NCBI RefSeq assembly: GCF_003202205.1
Contig: NZ_PDOG01000002.1
Span: 475,742-539,741, forward strand
Direction: 5' to 3'
DNA: 64,000 nt
Source of the DNA: Halomonas sp. LBP4
Lineage (GTDB): Bacteria > Pseudomonadota > Gammaproteobacteria > Pseudomonadales > Halomonadaceae
Shown here: piece after piece, positions 17,504-27,078 of the stretch
How the letters are laid out: each line of letters begins with the position of its first letter
Position numbering within the stretch: the first letter of the stretch is position 1
Notes under the pieces: generated by a model
What the model was told of the DNA's origin: nothing
What the model saw: only the letters and a program-made list of their open reading frames with translations
Database searches by the model: none
Program-made: the position numbers and the translations under genes

Positions 17504-17727
17504 GCGTTCCTGTCTCCCTTGTCTTCTCGGGAATCGGCCTCGTTCGTCCGCTCTTCCGGCGAGAGGCGCTTGTCACGGGTCGGTTTCTCATCATCGTCGG
17601 CGAAGGGCAGGTTGGCCGCCTCGTCGAAGTCCGGCTTGCGGCGCCTGGAGTAGGCCCAGGCGGTGATGCCGATGAAGGCCAGGATCAGCAGCCCGGTGAT
17701 GATGCCGCGAAAGGTCCCGGTATCCAT
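17500..17727 (-). CDS. ccoQ: cbb3 oxidase subunit CcoQ
   Basis: This 75-residue protein has one membrane helix (GIITGLLILAFIGITAWAYS) followed by the RRRKPDFDEAANLPFADDD signature of CcoQ/FixQ and a longer charged tail. The ATG is at 17725-17727, one base after the ccoO stop codon, and the stop overlaps the ccoP start. CcoQ stabilises the oxidase core complex. Confidence 0.92.
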   Translation of the reverse strand: MDTGTFRGIITGLLILAFIGITAWAYSRRRKPDFDEAANLPFADDDEKPTRDKRLSPEERTNEADSREDKGDRNA

Positions 17728-17728
17728 G

Positions 17729-18337
17729 TCAGCGCGTGCCCTCGAGCACGGTGCCCAGCTGTTGCAGGTAGGCGACCAGGGCGGTGATCTCCTGCTGGCC
17801 ACGCACTTCGCTGGTGGCGTTCTCGATCTGCTCGTCGGTGTAGGGAACGCCGAGGCTGCGCAGGGCCTCCATCTTGCGCGGCGTGGCGCGCCCGTCGAGG
17901 GTGTTCTCGAACAGCCAGGGGTAGGCCGGCATGATCGATTCCGGCACGACGTCACGCGGATTGTACATATGGGCGCGGTGCCAGTCGTCGCTGTAGCGGC
18001 CGCCGACGCGTGCCAGGTCCGGCCCGGTGCGCTTGGAGCCCCACAGGAAGTTGTGCTCGTAGACCGACTCGCCGGCCACGCTGTAGTGGCCGTAGCGCTC
18101 GGTCTCGGCGCGGAAGGGGCGGATCATCTGGGAGTGGCAGCCGACGCAGCCCTCGCGGCGATAGATGTCGCGCCCCTCCAGCTCCAGGGCGGAGAGCGGG
18201 CGCAGCCCCTCGACGGGTTCGGTCGTCTGCTTCTGGAAGAACAGCGGCACGACCTCGGCCAGGCCACCGAAACTGATCACCACCAGGACCAGTACGGCGA
18301 GCAGGCCGACGTTCTTTTCGACGATCTCGTGTCTCAT
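17729..18337 (-). CDS. ccoO: cbb3 oxidase monohaem subunit CcoO
   Basis: This 202-residue subunit has one N-terminal anchor (about 10-33) and a single c-type haem motif at C64-C67-H68 (EGCVGCHSQ). It also has the conserved [19 protein letters not shown] and MPAYPWL segments, the latter giving the axial Met. It is the second gene of the operon. Confidence 0.96.
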   Translation of the reverse strand: MRHEIVEKNVGLLAVLVLVVISFGGLAEVVPLFFQKQTTEPVEGLRPLSALELEGRDIYRREGCVGCHSQMIRPFRAETERYGHYSVAGESVYEHNFLWGSKRTGPDLARVGGRYSDDWHRAHMYNPRDVVPESIMPAYPWLFENTLDGRATPRKMEALRSLGVPYTDEQIENATSEVRGQQEITALVAYLQQLGTVLEGTR

Positions 18338-18359
18338 TGGTGTCGGTTTCCCCGTTGGC

Positions 18360-19784
18360 TCAGGCAGTCTGCGGAATCGGCTGGCGCGCGGTGTCGCTGC
18401 GCTTGACCGTCATGGTGACGTTGTAGGCCATGATCAGCATGCCGGTGACCCAGCACAGGCCGCCGATCAGGCGTACGATGTAGCCAGGGCCGCTGGCCTC
18501 GACGGCCTCGACGAAGGTGTACATCAGGGTGCCGTCGGGGTTGATGGCGCGCCACATCAGGCCCTGCAGGATGCCGTTGACCCACATGGCGGCGATGTAG
18601 AGCACGGTGCCGATGGTCGCCAGCCAGAAGTGCACGGCGATCATGCCCACCGAGTACATCTCGGTGCGGCCGAACAGGCGCGGGATCAGGTGGTACATGG
18701 AGCCGATGGTGATCATCGCCACCCAGCCGAGTGCCCCGGCGTGGACATGGCCGATGGTCCAGTCGGTGTAGTGGGAGAGGGCGTTGACGGTCTTGACCGC
18801 CATCATCGGGCCCTCGAAGGTGGACATGCCGTAGAAGGAGAGGGCGACCACCAGGAAGCGCAGGGTCGGATCGGTGCGCAGTTTGTGCCAGGCCCCGGAG
18901 AGGGTCATCATGCCGTTGATCATGCCGCCCCAGGAGGGGGCCAGCAGGATGATCGACATGATCATGCCCAGGGACTGGGCCCAGTTGGGCAGGGCGGTGT
19001 AGTGCAGGTGGTGCGGGCCGGCCCACATGTAGACCATGATCAGCGCCCAGAAGTGGACGATGGACAGGCGGTAGGAGTAGACGGGACGCTCGGCCTGCTT
19101 GGGCACGAAGTAGTACATCATCCCCAGGAAGCCGGCGGTCAGGAAGAAGCCCACCGCGTTGTGGCCGTACCACCACTGCACCATGGCATCGATGGCCCCG
19201 GAGTAGAGGGAGATGGAGTACATCGCGGAGACGGGAATGGCCGCACTGTTGACGATGTGCAGAACCGCGACGGTGAGGATGAAGGCGGCGAAGAACCAGT
19301 TGGCCACGTAGATGTGGGAGGTCCTGCGCAGCTTGATGGTGCCGAGGAAGACGATGGCATAGCTGATCCACACCACCGCGATCAGGATGTCGATCGGCCA
19401 CTCGAGCTCGGCGTACTCCTTGACCTCGGTGTAGCCCATGGGCAGGGTCACCACGGCCGCCAGGATCACCGCCTGCCAACCCCAGAAGGTGAAGGCCGCC
19501 AGCTTGTCCGAGAACAATCGCGTCTGGCAGGTGCGCTGCACCACGTAGTAGGAGGTGGCGAACAGCGCCGAGCCGCCGAAGGCGAAGATCACGGCGTTGG
19601 TGTGGAGGGGGCGCAGGCGGCCGAAGCTCGTCCACGGCAGCCCCAGGTTGAGTTGCGGCCATACCAGCTGTGCGGCGAGGATGACACCGAGGGTCATGCC
19701 CACGATGCCCCACACCACCGTCATGATCGCGAACTGCCGAACTACCTTGTAGTTGTAGGTCGGGTGTTCAAGTGCTGTGCTCAT
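18360..19784 (-). CDS. ccoN: cbb3 oxidase catalytic subunit CcoN
   Basis: CcoN is the catalytic subunit, carrying haem b and the haem b3-CuB centre where oxygen is reduced. The 474-residue protein has twelve predicted helices and the conserved histidines of C-family oxidases (for example [32 protein letters not shown], and [15 protein letters not shown] near residues 340-355). An FNR-dependent promoter lies just upstream. Confidence 0.97.
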   Translation of the reverse strand: MSTALEHPTYNYKVVRQFAIMTVVWGIVGMTLGVILAAQLVWPQLNLGLPWTSFGRLRPLHTNAVIFAFGGSALFATSYYVVQRTCQTRLFSDKLAAFTFWGWQAVILAAVVTLPMGYTEVKEYAELEWPIDILIAVVWISYAIVFLGTIKLRRTSHIYVANWFFAAFILTVAVLHIVNSAAIPVSAMYSISLYSGAIDAMVQWWYGHNAVGFFLTAGFLGMMYYFVPKQAERPVYSYRLSIVHFWALIMVYMWAGPHHLHYTALPNWAQSLGMIMSIILLAPSWGGMINGMMTLSGAWHKLRTDPTLRFLVVALSFYGMSTFEGPMMAVKTVNALSHYTDWTIGHVHAGALGWVAMITIGSMYHLIPRLFGRTEMYSVGMIAVHFWLATIGTVLYIAAMWVNGILQGLMWRAINPDGTLMYTFVEAVEASGPGYIVRLIGGLCWVTGMLIMAYNVTMTVKRSDTARQPIPQTA

Positions 19785-19818
19785 GTCAGGTTTCCATCGA
19801 ATGCGGTATTGGGTTGCC

Positions 19819-19867
19819 CCGCGGCATTCTGCCCCGGGTCGGCCTCCCGCGGGATGATGCAGGTCAA
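19819..19867 (-). promoter_or_regulatory. FNR/Anr-dependent class II promoter of ccoNOQP
   Basis: On the plus strand the box reads ATGAT-GCAG-GTCAA (19854-19867), 8 of 10 to consensus. On the minus strand CAGAAT (19826-19831) lies 32 bases downstream centre-to-centre, giving an FNR box near -41.5 and a start near 19819, 35 bases before the ccoN ATG. This spacing is what class II FNR activation requires. Confidence 0.8.
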
Positions 19868-19927
19868 TATCCAGCCGGGATTCTAGCGCAGGCCCGCATC
19901 AACCTGAACACGCCGAAGTGCTAATTC

Positions 19928-20671
19928 ATGAACTCGAGAGGCCGCCGAGTGTCGGAATATTTCTGTCAAGTCGAAGCCGTGATCTCCCCGCGTCGGCTCC
20001 GCGACCACCTGCTGTCGGGGGGGCGGGGCAGCTGGCTGGTCGAGGGGCTCGGACCCCTCGAGGTCCGTGGGCAGGCCCGTCACGGACGCCTGCTGATCGC
20101 CCACGGGGCGGGGGCCGGGCAGGACTCGTCCCTGATGGTGAAGCTGCGCGAGGCGCTGGCCGAGATGGGTGTCCAGACCCTGGCCATCGAGTTCGGTTAC
20201 ATGCAGCAGATGCGTCGCGAGGCGCGGCGTCGTCCCCCTCCCCGGATCGACCACCTGGTCGACGAGCTGGCCCGCTGGTGCGACACCGTGTCGCATCCGG
20301 AGCTCGCCCCCCTGTGGCTCGGCGGCAAGTCCATGGGCGCGCGGGCCGCCAGCCTGTTCGCCGCGCGCGACCAGGCGGCCGGGCTGGTGCTCTGCGGCTA
20401 TCCCTTCCACCCGCCCCGTCGGCCGGGGAGCTGGCGTCTGGCCCACTGGCCACTGCTCGCCTGTCCGACCCTGGTGGTGCAGGGCAGTCGCGACCCCTTC
20501 GGCACCCGGGAGGAGCTGGCCGGTCATGCCCTGCCCGAGGTGGTGCGGGTGCACTGGCTCGAGGATGGCGATCACGACTGGCGGCCCAGGCGGGCATCGG
20601 GACGGGACCAGGGACAGCTGATTGCCGAGGCGGCTGGGGTGATCGCCGCCTTCATGGCCGCCCACCCATGA
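19928..20671 (+). CDS. Alpha/beta hydrolase, KANL3/Tex30-like
   Basis: The 247-residue product has an alpha/beta-hydrolase fold of the COG3571 type. Visible motifs are the oxyanion segment LIAHGAGAGQDSSLM (about 55-69), the nucleophile elbow GGKSMG, the acid in VVQGSRDPFG, and the catalytic His in DGDHDW. No signal peptide is visible, so it is probably cytoplasmic. Substrate unknown. The exact start is uncertain (an in-frame GTG lies 21 bases further on). It diverges from ccoN with a 143-base gap. Confidence 0.75.
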   Translation: MNSRGRRVSEYFCQVEAVISPRRLRDHLLSGGRGSWLVEGLGPLEVRGQARHGRLLIAHGAGAGQDSSLMVKLREALAEMGVQTLAIEFGYMQQMRREARRRPPPRIDHLVDELARWCDTVSHPELAPLWLGGKSMGARAASLFAARDQAAGLVLCGYPFHPPRRPGSWRLAHWPLLACPTLVVQGSRDPFGTREELAGHALPEVVRVHWLEDGDHDWRPRRASGRDQGQLIAEAAGVIAAFMAAHP

Positions 20672-20761
20672 CGCCTCCATGCCGCGGGCAGCACCGGCAA
20701 GTCGATGATACGGTGGTGGTTATGAGGTGGGCGGCAGGGCGCCGTGGCGATACGAAAAGCG

Positions 20762-20789
20762 TTGACATCGGGCGGTGCCCCTGTAGAAT
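20762..20789 (+). promoter_or_regulatory. Strong promoter of the tRNA cluster
   Basis: A perfect -35 TTGACA (20762-20767), 16-base spacer and -10 TAGAAT (20784-20789) lie 17 bases before the first tRNA. Confidence 0.85.
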
Positions 20790-20806
20790 GCAGCGCCACG
20801 TGACCG

Positions 20807-20882
20807 GGGTGGTTAGCTCAGCCGGGAGAGCACCAGCCTTACAAGCTGGGGGTCACAGGTTCGAACCCTGTACCACCCACCA
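20807..20882 (+). tRNA. tRNA-Val (anticodon TAC)
   Basis: The acceptor stem GGGTGGT/ACCACCC, anticodon loop CTTACAA, TTCGAACC arm and encoded CCA are all present. First of five tRNAs. Confidence 0.95.
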
Positions 20883-20925
20883 TGGCCTCGGCGATGGAGT
20901 GTCACGTAAGTAGGAAGCACGCAGC

Positions 20926-21002
20926 GGACCGGTAGTTCAGTCGGTTAGAATGCCGGCCTGTCACGCCGGAGGTCGCGGGTTCGAGTCCCGTCCGGTCCGC
21001 CA
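20926..21002 (+). tRNA. tRNA-Asp (anticodon GTC), copy 1
   Basis: The acceptor stem GGACCGG/CCGGTCC, discriminator G, anticodon loop CTGTCAC, TTCGAGTC arm and encoded CCA are present. Confidence 0.95.
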
Positions 21003-21030
21003 TCGTCTTCCTGGCTGCACGTCATCTTGT

Positions 21031-21107
21031 GGACCGGTAGTTCAGTCGGTTAGAATGCCGGCCTGTCACGCCGGAGGTCGCGGGTTCGAGTCCCGTCCGG
21101 TCCGCCA
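21031..21107 (+). tRNA. tRNA-Asp (anticodon GTC), copy 2
   Basis: Identical in sequence to the tRNA-Asp at 20926-21002, 28 bases downstream of it. Confidence 0.95.
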
Positions 21108-21146
21108 CGATGGCCAGGCAGTCGCAGCAAGCAGTTCGATGTTCGT

Positions 21147-21223
21147 GGGTGATTAGCTCAGTTGGTTAGAGCACCAGCCTCACATGCTGGGGGTCACTGG
21201 TTCGAGTCCGGTATCACCCACCA
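21147..21223 (+). tRNA. tRNA-Val (anticodon CAC)
   Basis: The acceptor stem GGGTGAT/ATCACCC, anticodon loop CTCACAT, TTCGAGTC arm and encoded CCA are present. CAC is an uncommon extra valine anticodon beside TAC. Confidence 0.93.
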
Positions 21224-21226
21224 TGC

Positions 21227-21303
21227 GGACCGGTAGTTCAGTCGGTTAGAATGCCGGCCTGTCACGCCGGAGGTCGCGGGTTCGAGTCCCGTCCGGTCCG
21301 CCA
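21227..21303 (+). tRNA. tRNA-Asp (anticodon GTC), copy 3
   Basis: Third identical tRNA-Asp, only 3 bases after tRNA-Val(CAC). Confidence 0.95.
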
Positions 21304-21315
21304 TCACGAATTCCC

Positions 21316-21343
21316 GAACCCCGAGTCCCACGGCTCGGGGTTC
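21316..21343 (+). terminator. Terminator of the tRNA cluster
   Basis: A perfect 10-bp stem (21316-21325 with 21334-21343, 8-base loop), followed by TT, lies 12 bases after the last tRNA. Confidence 0.75.
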
Positions 21344-21449
21344 TTGCGTGCCTGCCTGTTACCCATGCCCCGGTTCCGCCCGTCTTGCTGCCCGCCCGCC
21401 GCCTCGCCTATCTTGCCTTACGCCATCTGCCCCTTTGCCACGCCGGTGA

Positions 21450-21470
21450 GCGCTTTGCGCTTTGCGCTTT
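21450..21470. repeat. Heptanucleotide repeat (GCGCTTT) x 3 in the fadH promoter region
   Basis: There are three exact copies of GCGCTTT followed by GCGG. The TTTGCG at 21461-21466, spanning two units, lies 16 bases upstream of CATACA (21483-21488), so the repeat may supply a -35 element. Confidence 0.7.
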
Positions 21471-21482
21471 GCGGCTATCCAT

Positions 21483-21496
21483 CATACAGTTGTTTG
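21483..21496 (+). promoter_or_regulatory. PsrA-like operator upstream of fadH
   Basis: CATACAGTTGTTTG matches the PsrA consensus CAAAC-N4-GTTTG at 9 of 10 positions. It ends 38 bases before the fadH start. Family knowledge: PsrA is a TetR-type fatty-acid-responsive repressor of beta-oxidation genes in Pseudomonas, including fadH. No psrA gene lies in the window. Confidence 0.6.
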
Positions 21497-21534
21497 AATA
21501 TTGGCCGTGACGTGACCAGCAGGAGGAACTCGGC

Positions 21535-23544
21535 GTGCGCTATCCGCATCTCTTTCGCCCCCTCGAGGTGGGCCACTTGACGCTACCCAATCGGGTGCTG
21601 ATGGGCTCCATGCACACCAACCTCGAGGAGGCGCCCGGTGGCTTCGCGCGGCTGGCGGCCTTCTATGCCGAGCGCGCCCGGGAAGGCGTCGGCCTGATCG
21701 TCACCGGGGGCATCGCGCCCAATCCCGAGGGCGCCGTCTTCCGGGGGGCGGCGACCCTGCAGCGCCCCGAGCAGGTGGCGGAGCATCGCCAGGTGGTGGA
21801 GGCCGTGCACCGCGAAGGCGGACGGCTCTGCCTGCAGATCCTGCATGCCGGTCGCTACGCCTATACCCCGGAACTGGTGGCCCCCTCGGCGATCCAGGCG
21901 CCGATCAATCCTTTCACGCCCCGTGAGCTCTCCGCCGACGAGGTCGAGACCCAGATCGACGACTATGTGCGCTGCGCCGCCCTGGCCCGCGAGGCCGGTT
22001 ACGACGGCGTCGAGGTCATGGGCTCGGAGGGCTATCTGATCAACCAGTTCGTCTGCCCGCGTACCAACCATCGCGACGACGACTGGGGCGGCAGCTTCGA
22101 GAACCGCATCCGCTTTCCCGTCGAGATCGTGCGTCGCCTGCGTGCGGCGGTGGGCGACGACTTCCTGATCATCTTTCGCCTGTCGATGATCGACCTGGTG
22201 GAGGAGGGCAGCACCTTTGATGAGATCGTCGCCCTGGGCCGCGCCGTCGAGGCCGCCGGCGCCGACCTGATCAATACCGGCATCGGCTGGCACGAGGCGC
22301 GGGTACCGACCATCGTCACCAGTGTGCCCCGGGCCGCCTTCACCGAGGTAACCCGGCGCCTGAAAACGGAGCTCTCGATTCCGCTGATCACCACCAACCG
22401 CATCAACATGCCGGAGGTGGCCGAGCGGGTGCTGGCCGAGGGCCATGCCGACATGGTCTCCATGGCGCGGCCCTTCCTCGCCGACCCGGCCTGGTTGACC
22501 AAGGCCGCCGCCGGGCGCGCCGAGGAGATCAATACCTGCATCGCCTGCAATCAGGCGTGCCTGGATCACACCTTCCAGGGCTGGATCTCCTCCTGCCTGG
22601 TCAACCCGCGAGCCTGCCACGAGACCGAACTGGTCATCGTGCCAGCCGAGGCGCCGAGGGAGATCGCCGTGGTCGGCGGCGGCCCGGCGGGCCTGGCCAC
22701 CGCGGTCACCGCGGCGAGTCGTGGCCACCGGGTCACGCTGTTCGAGCGCGACGCCGAGCTGGGCGGCCAGTTCAATCATGCCCGTCGTATCCCCGGCAAG
22801 GAGGAGTTCGACGAGACCCTGCGCTACTACCGCGTGATGCTGGACAAGCACGGCGTACGGGTGCGTCTCAACAGCAAGGCGGACCTCCACGCCCTGCGCG
22901 ACTTCGATGCCGTGGTGCTGGCCACCGGCGTGCGTCCTCGGCGCCTCGAGCTGCCGGGCATCGACCACCCCAAGGTGATGAGCTACCCCGTGGCAATCAC
23001 TCACCCCGAGCGGGTCGGCCGCCGGGTGGCGATCATCGGCGCCGGGGGCATCGGTTTCGACGTGGCGGAGTTGCTGACCCATGTCGGCCATCCCGCGCTG
23101 GATCGCGACACCTGGTGCGACGAGTGGGGCGTGGACCTGACCGTGGGCAGCCGTGGCGGTCTCAAGGCGCCGAATCGTCCCGAGACGCCGCGCCAGGTCA
23201 CCCTGCTGCAGCGCAAGGCCTCCAAGCCCGGCGAGGGTCTCGGCAAGTCCACCGGCTGGGTGCATCGGGCGTCGCTCCGTCACCGGGGCGTCGAGGCCCT
23301 GGCCGGCTGCGAGTACGTCGGTATCGACGCCGAGGGGCTGCATATCCGCATCGATGGCGAGCCACGTTGTCTCGAGGTGGACAGCATCGTGGTCTGTGCC
23401 GGCCAGGAATCCGTGCGCGAGCTGTTCGCCCCCCTCGCGGCCGCCGGGGTGGAGGTACATGTCATCGGGGGTGCCGATGAGGCCGCCGAGCTGGATGCCA
23501 AGCGCGCCATCGATCAGGGGACTCGGCTGGCGGCCCGGCTGTGA
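21535..23544 (+). CDS. fadH: 2,4-dienoyl-CoA reductase FadH
   Basis: FadH reduces 2,4-dienoyl-CoA esters during beta-oxidation of unsaturated fatty acids. The 669-residue flavoenzyme has an N-terminal Old Yellow Enzyme-type FMN barrel (1-350; HAGRY near 107, GYLINQFVCPRTNHR near 165-179). It has an iron-sulfur motif CIACNQACLDH...SCLVNPR, and C-terminal FAD/NADPH domains (VVGGGPAGLATA near 382 and IIGAGGIGFDVAELL near 500). The start is GTG at 21535 with AGGAGGAA upstream. Length matches E. coli FadH (about 670). A PsrA-like operator suggests fatty-acid control. Confidence 0.94.
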   Translation: MRYPHLFRPLEVGHLTLPNRVLMGSMHTNLEEAPGGFARLAAFYAERAREGVGLIVTGGIAPNPEGAVFRGAATLQRPEQVAEHRQVVEAVHREGGRLCLQILHAGRYAYTPELVAPSAIQAPINPFTPRELSADEVETQIDDYVRCAALAREAGYDGVEVMGSEGYLINQFVCPRTNHRDDDWGGSFENRIRFPVEIVRRLRAAVGDDFLIIFRLSMIDLVEEGSTFDEIVALGRAVEAAGADLINTGIGWHEARVPTIVTSVPRAAFTEVTRRLKTELSIPLITTNRINMPEVAERVLAEGHADMVSMARPFLADPAWLTKAAAGRAEEINTCIACNQACLDHTFQGWISSCLVNPRACHETELVIVPAEAPREIAVVGGGPAGLATAVTAASRGHRVTLFERDAELGGQFNHARRIPGKEEFDETLRYYRVMLDKHGVRVRLNSKADLHALRDFDAVVLATGVRPRRLELPGIDHPKVMSYPVAITHPERVGRRVAIIGAGGIGFDVAELLTHVGHPALDRDTWCDEWGVDLTVGSRGGLKAPNRPETPRQVTLLQRKASKPGEGLGKSTGWVHRASLRHRGVEALAGCEYVGIDAEGLHIRIDGEPRCLEVDSIVVCAGQESVRELFAPLAAAGVEVHVIGGADEAAELDAKRAIDQGTRLAARL

Positions 23545-23600
23545 TCGTCGCCGGGCAGCTTGCGCCCCGGCCCCCGGGCCTGAGACGCTCTGCCTGAGCG

Positions 23601-23627
23601 CTGCCCGCCGACGGCTGCGGCGGGCAG
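23601..23627 (+). terminator. Hairpin after fadH
   Basis: A perfect 10-bp stem (23601-23610 with 23618-23627, 7-base loop) lies 56 bases after the fadH stop codon. No T run follows, so it may be a weak or Rho-assisted terminator. Confidence 0.5.
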
Positions 23628-23823
23628 GGTGGACCCAGCGTTAAAACTGCACAATTCTTTCGCGAACCGCCCCCCTCTCGCGGGTTCATAGGGGGAGAGG
23701 GCTCCGAGCGTTGATTTGATCGGCAAACCGTTATCCGCTGATGCTGTCTACGCTGATGGGTACCCACCCCGCGTCGCCTCTTCACCTCTGACGGCCGGGG
23801 AACCGGGCATACAGGAGGCATCG

Positions 23824-25746
23824 ATGAGTATCTTCGATCATGTGCAGAATCGCTTCGAGCGTGTCCAGCAGGAAGAGATGACCCTGCAGGAGTACCTGGA
23901 ACTCTGTCGCCAGGAGCCCGTGGCCTATGCCACCGCGGCGGAACGCATGCTGGAAGCCATCGGCGAGCCCGAGGTCATCGACACCGCCAAGGATTCGCGG
24001 CTCTCGAGAATCTTCTCCAACAAGGTGATCCGCCGCTATCCGGCGTTTTCCGAGTTCTACGGCATGGAAGAGGCCATCGAGCAGATCGTGGCCTACTTCC
24101 GCCACGCCGCCCAGGGGCTGGAGGAGCGCAAGCAGATCCTCTACCTGCTGGGCCCGGTGGGCGGGGGCAAGTCGTCGCTGGCCGAGCGCCTCAAGCTGCT
24201 GATGGAGAGGGTGCCCTTCTATGCCATCAAGGGCTCGCCGGTCTTCGAGTCGCCGTTGGGGCTCTTCTCGCCGGAGGAGGACGGTGAGCTCCTCGAGAAG
24301 GAGTACGGCATCCCACCGCGCTATCTAAAGAGCGTGATGTCGCCCTGGGCGGCCAAGCGGCTCAAGGAGTACGGTGGTGACATCTCCCGGTTCCGGGTGG
24401 CGCGCCTCTATCCCTCGCGGCTCAACCAGATCGCCATTTCCAAGACCGAGCCGGGTGACGAGAACAACCAGGACATCTCCTCGCTGGTGGGCAAGGTGGA
24501 CATCCGCCAGCTCGAGCTGCACTCCCAGGACGACCCGGACGCCTACAGCTTCTCCGGTGGGCTGTGCAAGGCCAACCAGGGCCTGATGGAGTTCATCGAG
24601 ATGTTCAAGGCGCCGATCAAGGTGCTGCATCCGCTGCTCACCGCCACCCAGGAGGGCAACTACAACCCCACCGAGGGCATGGGGGCGATCCCCTTCGAGG
24701 GCATCGTGCTGGCCCACTCCAACGAGAGCGAGTGGCAGGCCTTCCGTAACAACCGCAACAACGAGGCCTTCCTCGACCGGGTCTATATCGTCAAGGTGCC
24801 CTACTGCCTGCGGGTCACCGAGGAGATCAACATCTACAAGAAGCTCCTCGAGCACTCCTCGCTGGCCGAGGCGCCATGTGCACCGGACACCCTGCGCATG
24901 CTGGCGCAGTTCTCGGTGCTGTCGCGGCTCAAGGAGCCGGAGAACTCCAGCATCTACTCGAAGATGCGGGTCTACGACGGCGAGAACCTCAAGGATACCG
25001 ACCCCAAGGCCAAATCGATCCAGGAGTACCGCGACGCCGCCGGGGTCGACGAGGGCATGGACGGGCTGTCGACGCGTTTCGCCTTCAAGATCCTGTCCAA
25101 GGTGTTCAACTTCGACAACCACGAGATCGCCGCGAACCCGGTGCACCTGCTCTATGTGCTCGAGCAGCGCCTGGAGCAGGAGCAGTTGCCCAAGGAGACC
25201 TTCGAGCGCTACCTGCGCTTCATCAAGGAGTTCCTGGCGCCGCGCTACGTCGACTTCATCGGCAAGGAGATCCAGACCGCCTACCTGGAGTCCTACTCCG
25301 AGTACGGCCAGAACATCTTCGATCGCTACGTCACCTATGCCGACTTCTGGATCCAGGATCAGGAGTACCGCGATCCCGAGACCGGCGAGTTCCTCAACCG
25401 CCAGTCCCTCAACGAGGAGCTGGAGAAGATCGAGAAGCCGGCCGGCATCTCCAACCCCAAGGACTTCCGTCATGAGGTGGTCAACTTCGTGCTGCGGGCG
25501 CGGGCCCAGAACAACGGCATGAACCCCAGCTGGCAGTCCTACGAGAAGCTCAAGGGGGTGATCGAGCAGAAGATGTTCGCCAACACCGAGGAGCTGCTGC
25601 CGGTGATCTCCTTCAACGCCAAGGCATCGACGGCGGATCAGAAGAAGCACGAGGATTTCGTGGCGCGCATGGTCGACCGCGGTTACACCGAGAAGCAGGT
25701 CCGCCTGCTCTCCGAGTGGTACCTGCGGGTGCGCAAGTCGCAATGA
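23824..25746 (+). CDS. PrkA-family serine protein kinase (YeaG)
   Basis: This 640-residue PrkA/YeaG protein combines an AAA-type ATPase core (Walker A GPVGGGKS at 110-117) with a C-terminal kinase-like domain (conserved TKLKEYGGD-like, SYEKLKGVIEQKMF and EDFVARMVDRGYTEKQVRLLSEWY segments). The ATG at 23824 has AGGAGG upstream and gives the family length (E. coli YeaG is 644). Family knowledge: YeaG and YeaH act in adaptation to nitrogen starvation and other stress. A CTACGCT at 23748-23754 resembles a sigma-S -10, only weakly. First gene of a three-gene operon. Confidence 0.92.
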   Translation: MSIFDHVQNRFERVQQEEMTLQEYLELCRQEPVAYATAAERMLEAIGEPEVIDTAKDSRLSRIFSNKVIRRYPAFSEFYGMEEAIEQIVAYFRHAAQGLEERKQILYLLGPVGGGKSSLAERLKLLMERVPFYAIKGSPVFESPLGLFSPEEDGELLEKEYGIPPRYLKSVMSPWAAKRLKEYGGDISRFRVARLYPSRLNQIAISKTEPGDENNQDISSLVGKVDIRQLELHSQDDPDAYSFSGGLCKANQGLMEFIEMFKAPIKVLHPLLTATQEGNYNPTEGMGAIPFEGIVLAHSNESEWQAFRNNRNNEAFLDRVYIVKVPYCLRVTEEINIYKKLLEHSSLAEAPCAPDTLRMLAQFSVLSRLKEPENSSIYSKMRVYDGENLKDTDPKAKSIQEYRDAAGVDEGMDGLSTRFAFKILSKVFNFDNHEIAANPVHLLYVLEQRLEQEQLPKETFERYLRFIKEFLAPRYVDFIGKEIQTAYLESYSEYGQNIFDRYVTYADFWIQDQEYRDPETGEFLNRQSLNEELEKIEKPAGISNPKDFRHEVVNFVLRARAQNNGMNPSWQSYEKLKGVIEQKMFANTEELLPVISFNAKASTADQKKHEDFVARMVDRGYTEKQVRLLSEWYLRVRKSQ

Positions 25747-25776
25747 CGGGGTGACGGCCACAGGCCGGGAGGTCAC

Positions 25777-27060
25777 ATGACCTATTTCATCGATCGCCGT
25801 GCCAATGCCAAGAACAAGAGTGCGGTCAACCGCCAGCGCTTCCTCGATCGCTATCGCACCCATATCAAGCGGTCGGTCGAGGAGGCGGTGAACCGCCGCT
25901 CGATCACCGACATGGAGCGTGGCGAGAAGGTGTCGATTCCCAGCCGGGACATCTCCGAACCGGTGTTCCAGCACGGAACGGGGGGCAAGCGCACCATCGT
26001 CGCGCCCGGGAACAAGGAGTTCGTCGAGGGTGACCGGCTGCGGCGCCCCAGTGGCGGCGGCGGGGGTGGCGGCGCCGGCGAGGGGGGCGCCTCGAACCAG
26101 GGCGAAGGCATGGACGAGTTCGCCTTCACCCTCTCCCGCGAGGAGTTTCTCGACTTCGTCTTCGACGGCCTCGAGTTGCCGCATCTGGAGCGCAAGTCGC
26201 TGGTGGATATCGACGAGGTGCGGCCGGTGCGTGCCGGGGTCTCCAAGGAGGGGGTGCCGGCACGGATCAATATCGTGCGCTCCATGCGCGAGGCGCATGC
26301 CCGGCGCATCGCCATGCGCGCGCCCATCCGTCGTGCCCTGCGCGAGGCCCGGGAGGCGCTGAAGGAGGAGGAGACCAAGGACCCGGTACTGCGCAACCCG
26401 GCGCGGATCAATGAGCTCAAGACCGAGATCGAGCGCCTCGAGAAGCGCCTGGAAGCGGTGCCCTTCATCGATACCTATGACCTGCGCTACAACAACCTGA
26501 TCAATCAGCCGCAGCCCTCGAGCAAGGCGGTGATGTTCTGCGTGATGGACGTCTCGGGCTCGATGACCCAGGCCCACAAGGACATCGCCAAGCGCTTCTT
26601 CCTGCTGCTCTACCTGTTCCTCGAGCGCAACTACGAGAAGGTCGAACTGGTGTTCGTGCGCCACCATACCGCCGCCAAGGAGGTGGACGAGGAGGAGTTC
26701 TTCTACTCCCGCGAGACCGGCGGCACCATCGTCTCCAGTGCCCTGGCCCTGGTCGACGAGATCATCACCAAGCGCTACCCGCCGGGGCAGTGGAACCTCT
26801 ATGTGGCCCAGGCCTCGGATGGCGACAACTGGGACGACGACTCGGTCACCTGCAGTGACCTGCTGCTGAAGACCCTGATGCCGCGGCTGCAGTACTTTAC
26901 CTATGTGGAGATCACGCCCCACGCCCACCAGGCGCTGTGGGAAGAGTACGAGAGCGTGGCTGCCGAATTCCCCGAGCGTTTCGCCATGCGACAGATCGTC
27001 GAGGCCGGCGACATCTACCCCGTGTTCCGCGAGCTGTTTCGGCGCCGTGTCGTGCAGTGA
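25777..27060 (+). CDS. YeaH/YhbH family protein (DUF444)
   Basis: This 427-residue DUF444 protein, starting [20 protein letters not shown], has a glycine-rich linker near residues 92-106. Its VWA-like domain carries a MIDAS-type DVSGSM motif (D258, S260, S262) and [16 protein letters not shown] near the end. It partners PrkA/YeaG in many bacteria. GGAGGT precedes the ATG; the gap to prkA is 30 bases and to spoVR 18 bases. Confidence 0.92.
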   Translation: MTYFIDRRANAKNKSAVNRQRFLDRYRTHIKRSVEEAVNRRSITDMERGEKVSIPSRDISEPVFQHGTGGKRTIVAPGNKEFVEGDRLRRPSGGGGGGGAGEGGASNQGEGMDEFAFTLSREEFLDFVFDGLELPHLERKSLVDIDEVRPVRAGVSKEGVPARINIVRSMREAHARRIAMRAPIRRALREAREALKEEETKDPVLRNPARINELKTEIERLEKRLEAVPFIDTYDLRYNNLINQPQPSSKAVMFCVMDVSGSMTQAHKDIAKRFFLLLYLFLERNYEKVELVFVRHHTAAKEVDEEEFFYSRETGGTIVSSALALVDEIITKRYPPGQWNLYVAQASDGDNWDDDSVTCSDLLLKTLMPRLQYFTYVEITPHAHQALWEEYESVAAEFPERFAMRQIVEAGDIYPVFRELFRRRVVQ

Positions 27061-27078
27061 GACGGCCCAGGAGGCACC

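Noticed and set aside
20950..21156. Short peptide frame over the tRNA-Asp genes (MPACHAGGRGFESRPVRH)
   Set aside because: Known artefact of translating tRNA genes; the RNA folds and ends are clear.
23640..23670. Possible sigma-54 promoter before prkA
   Set aside because: CTGCAC-N5-TTTCG lacks the key GG and GC bases at -24 and -12, so it is not supported.
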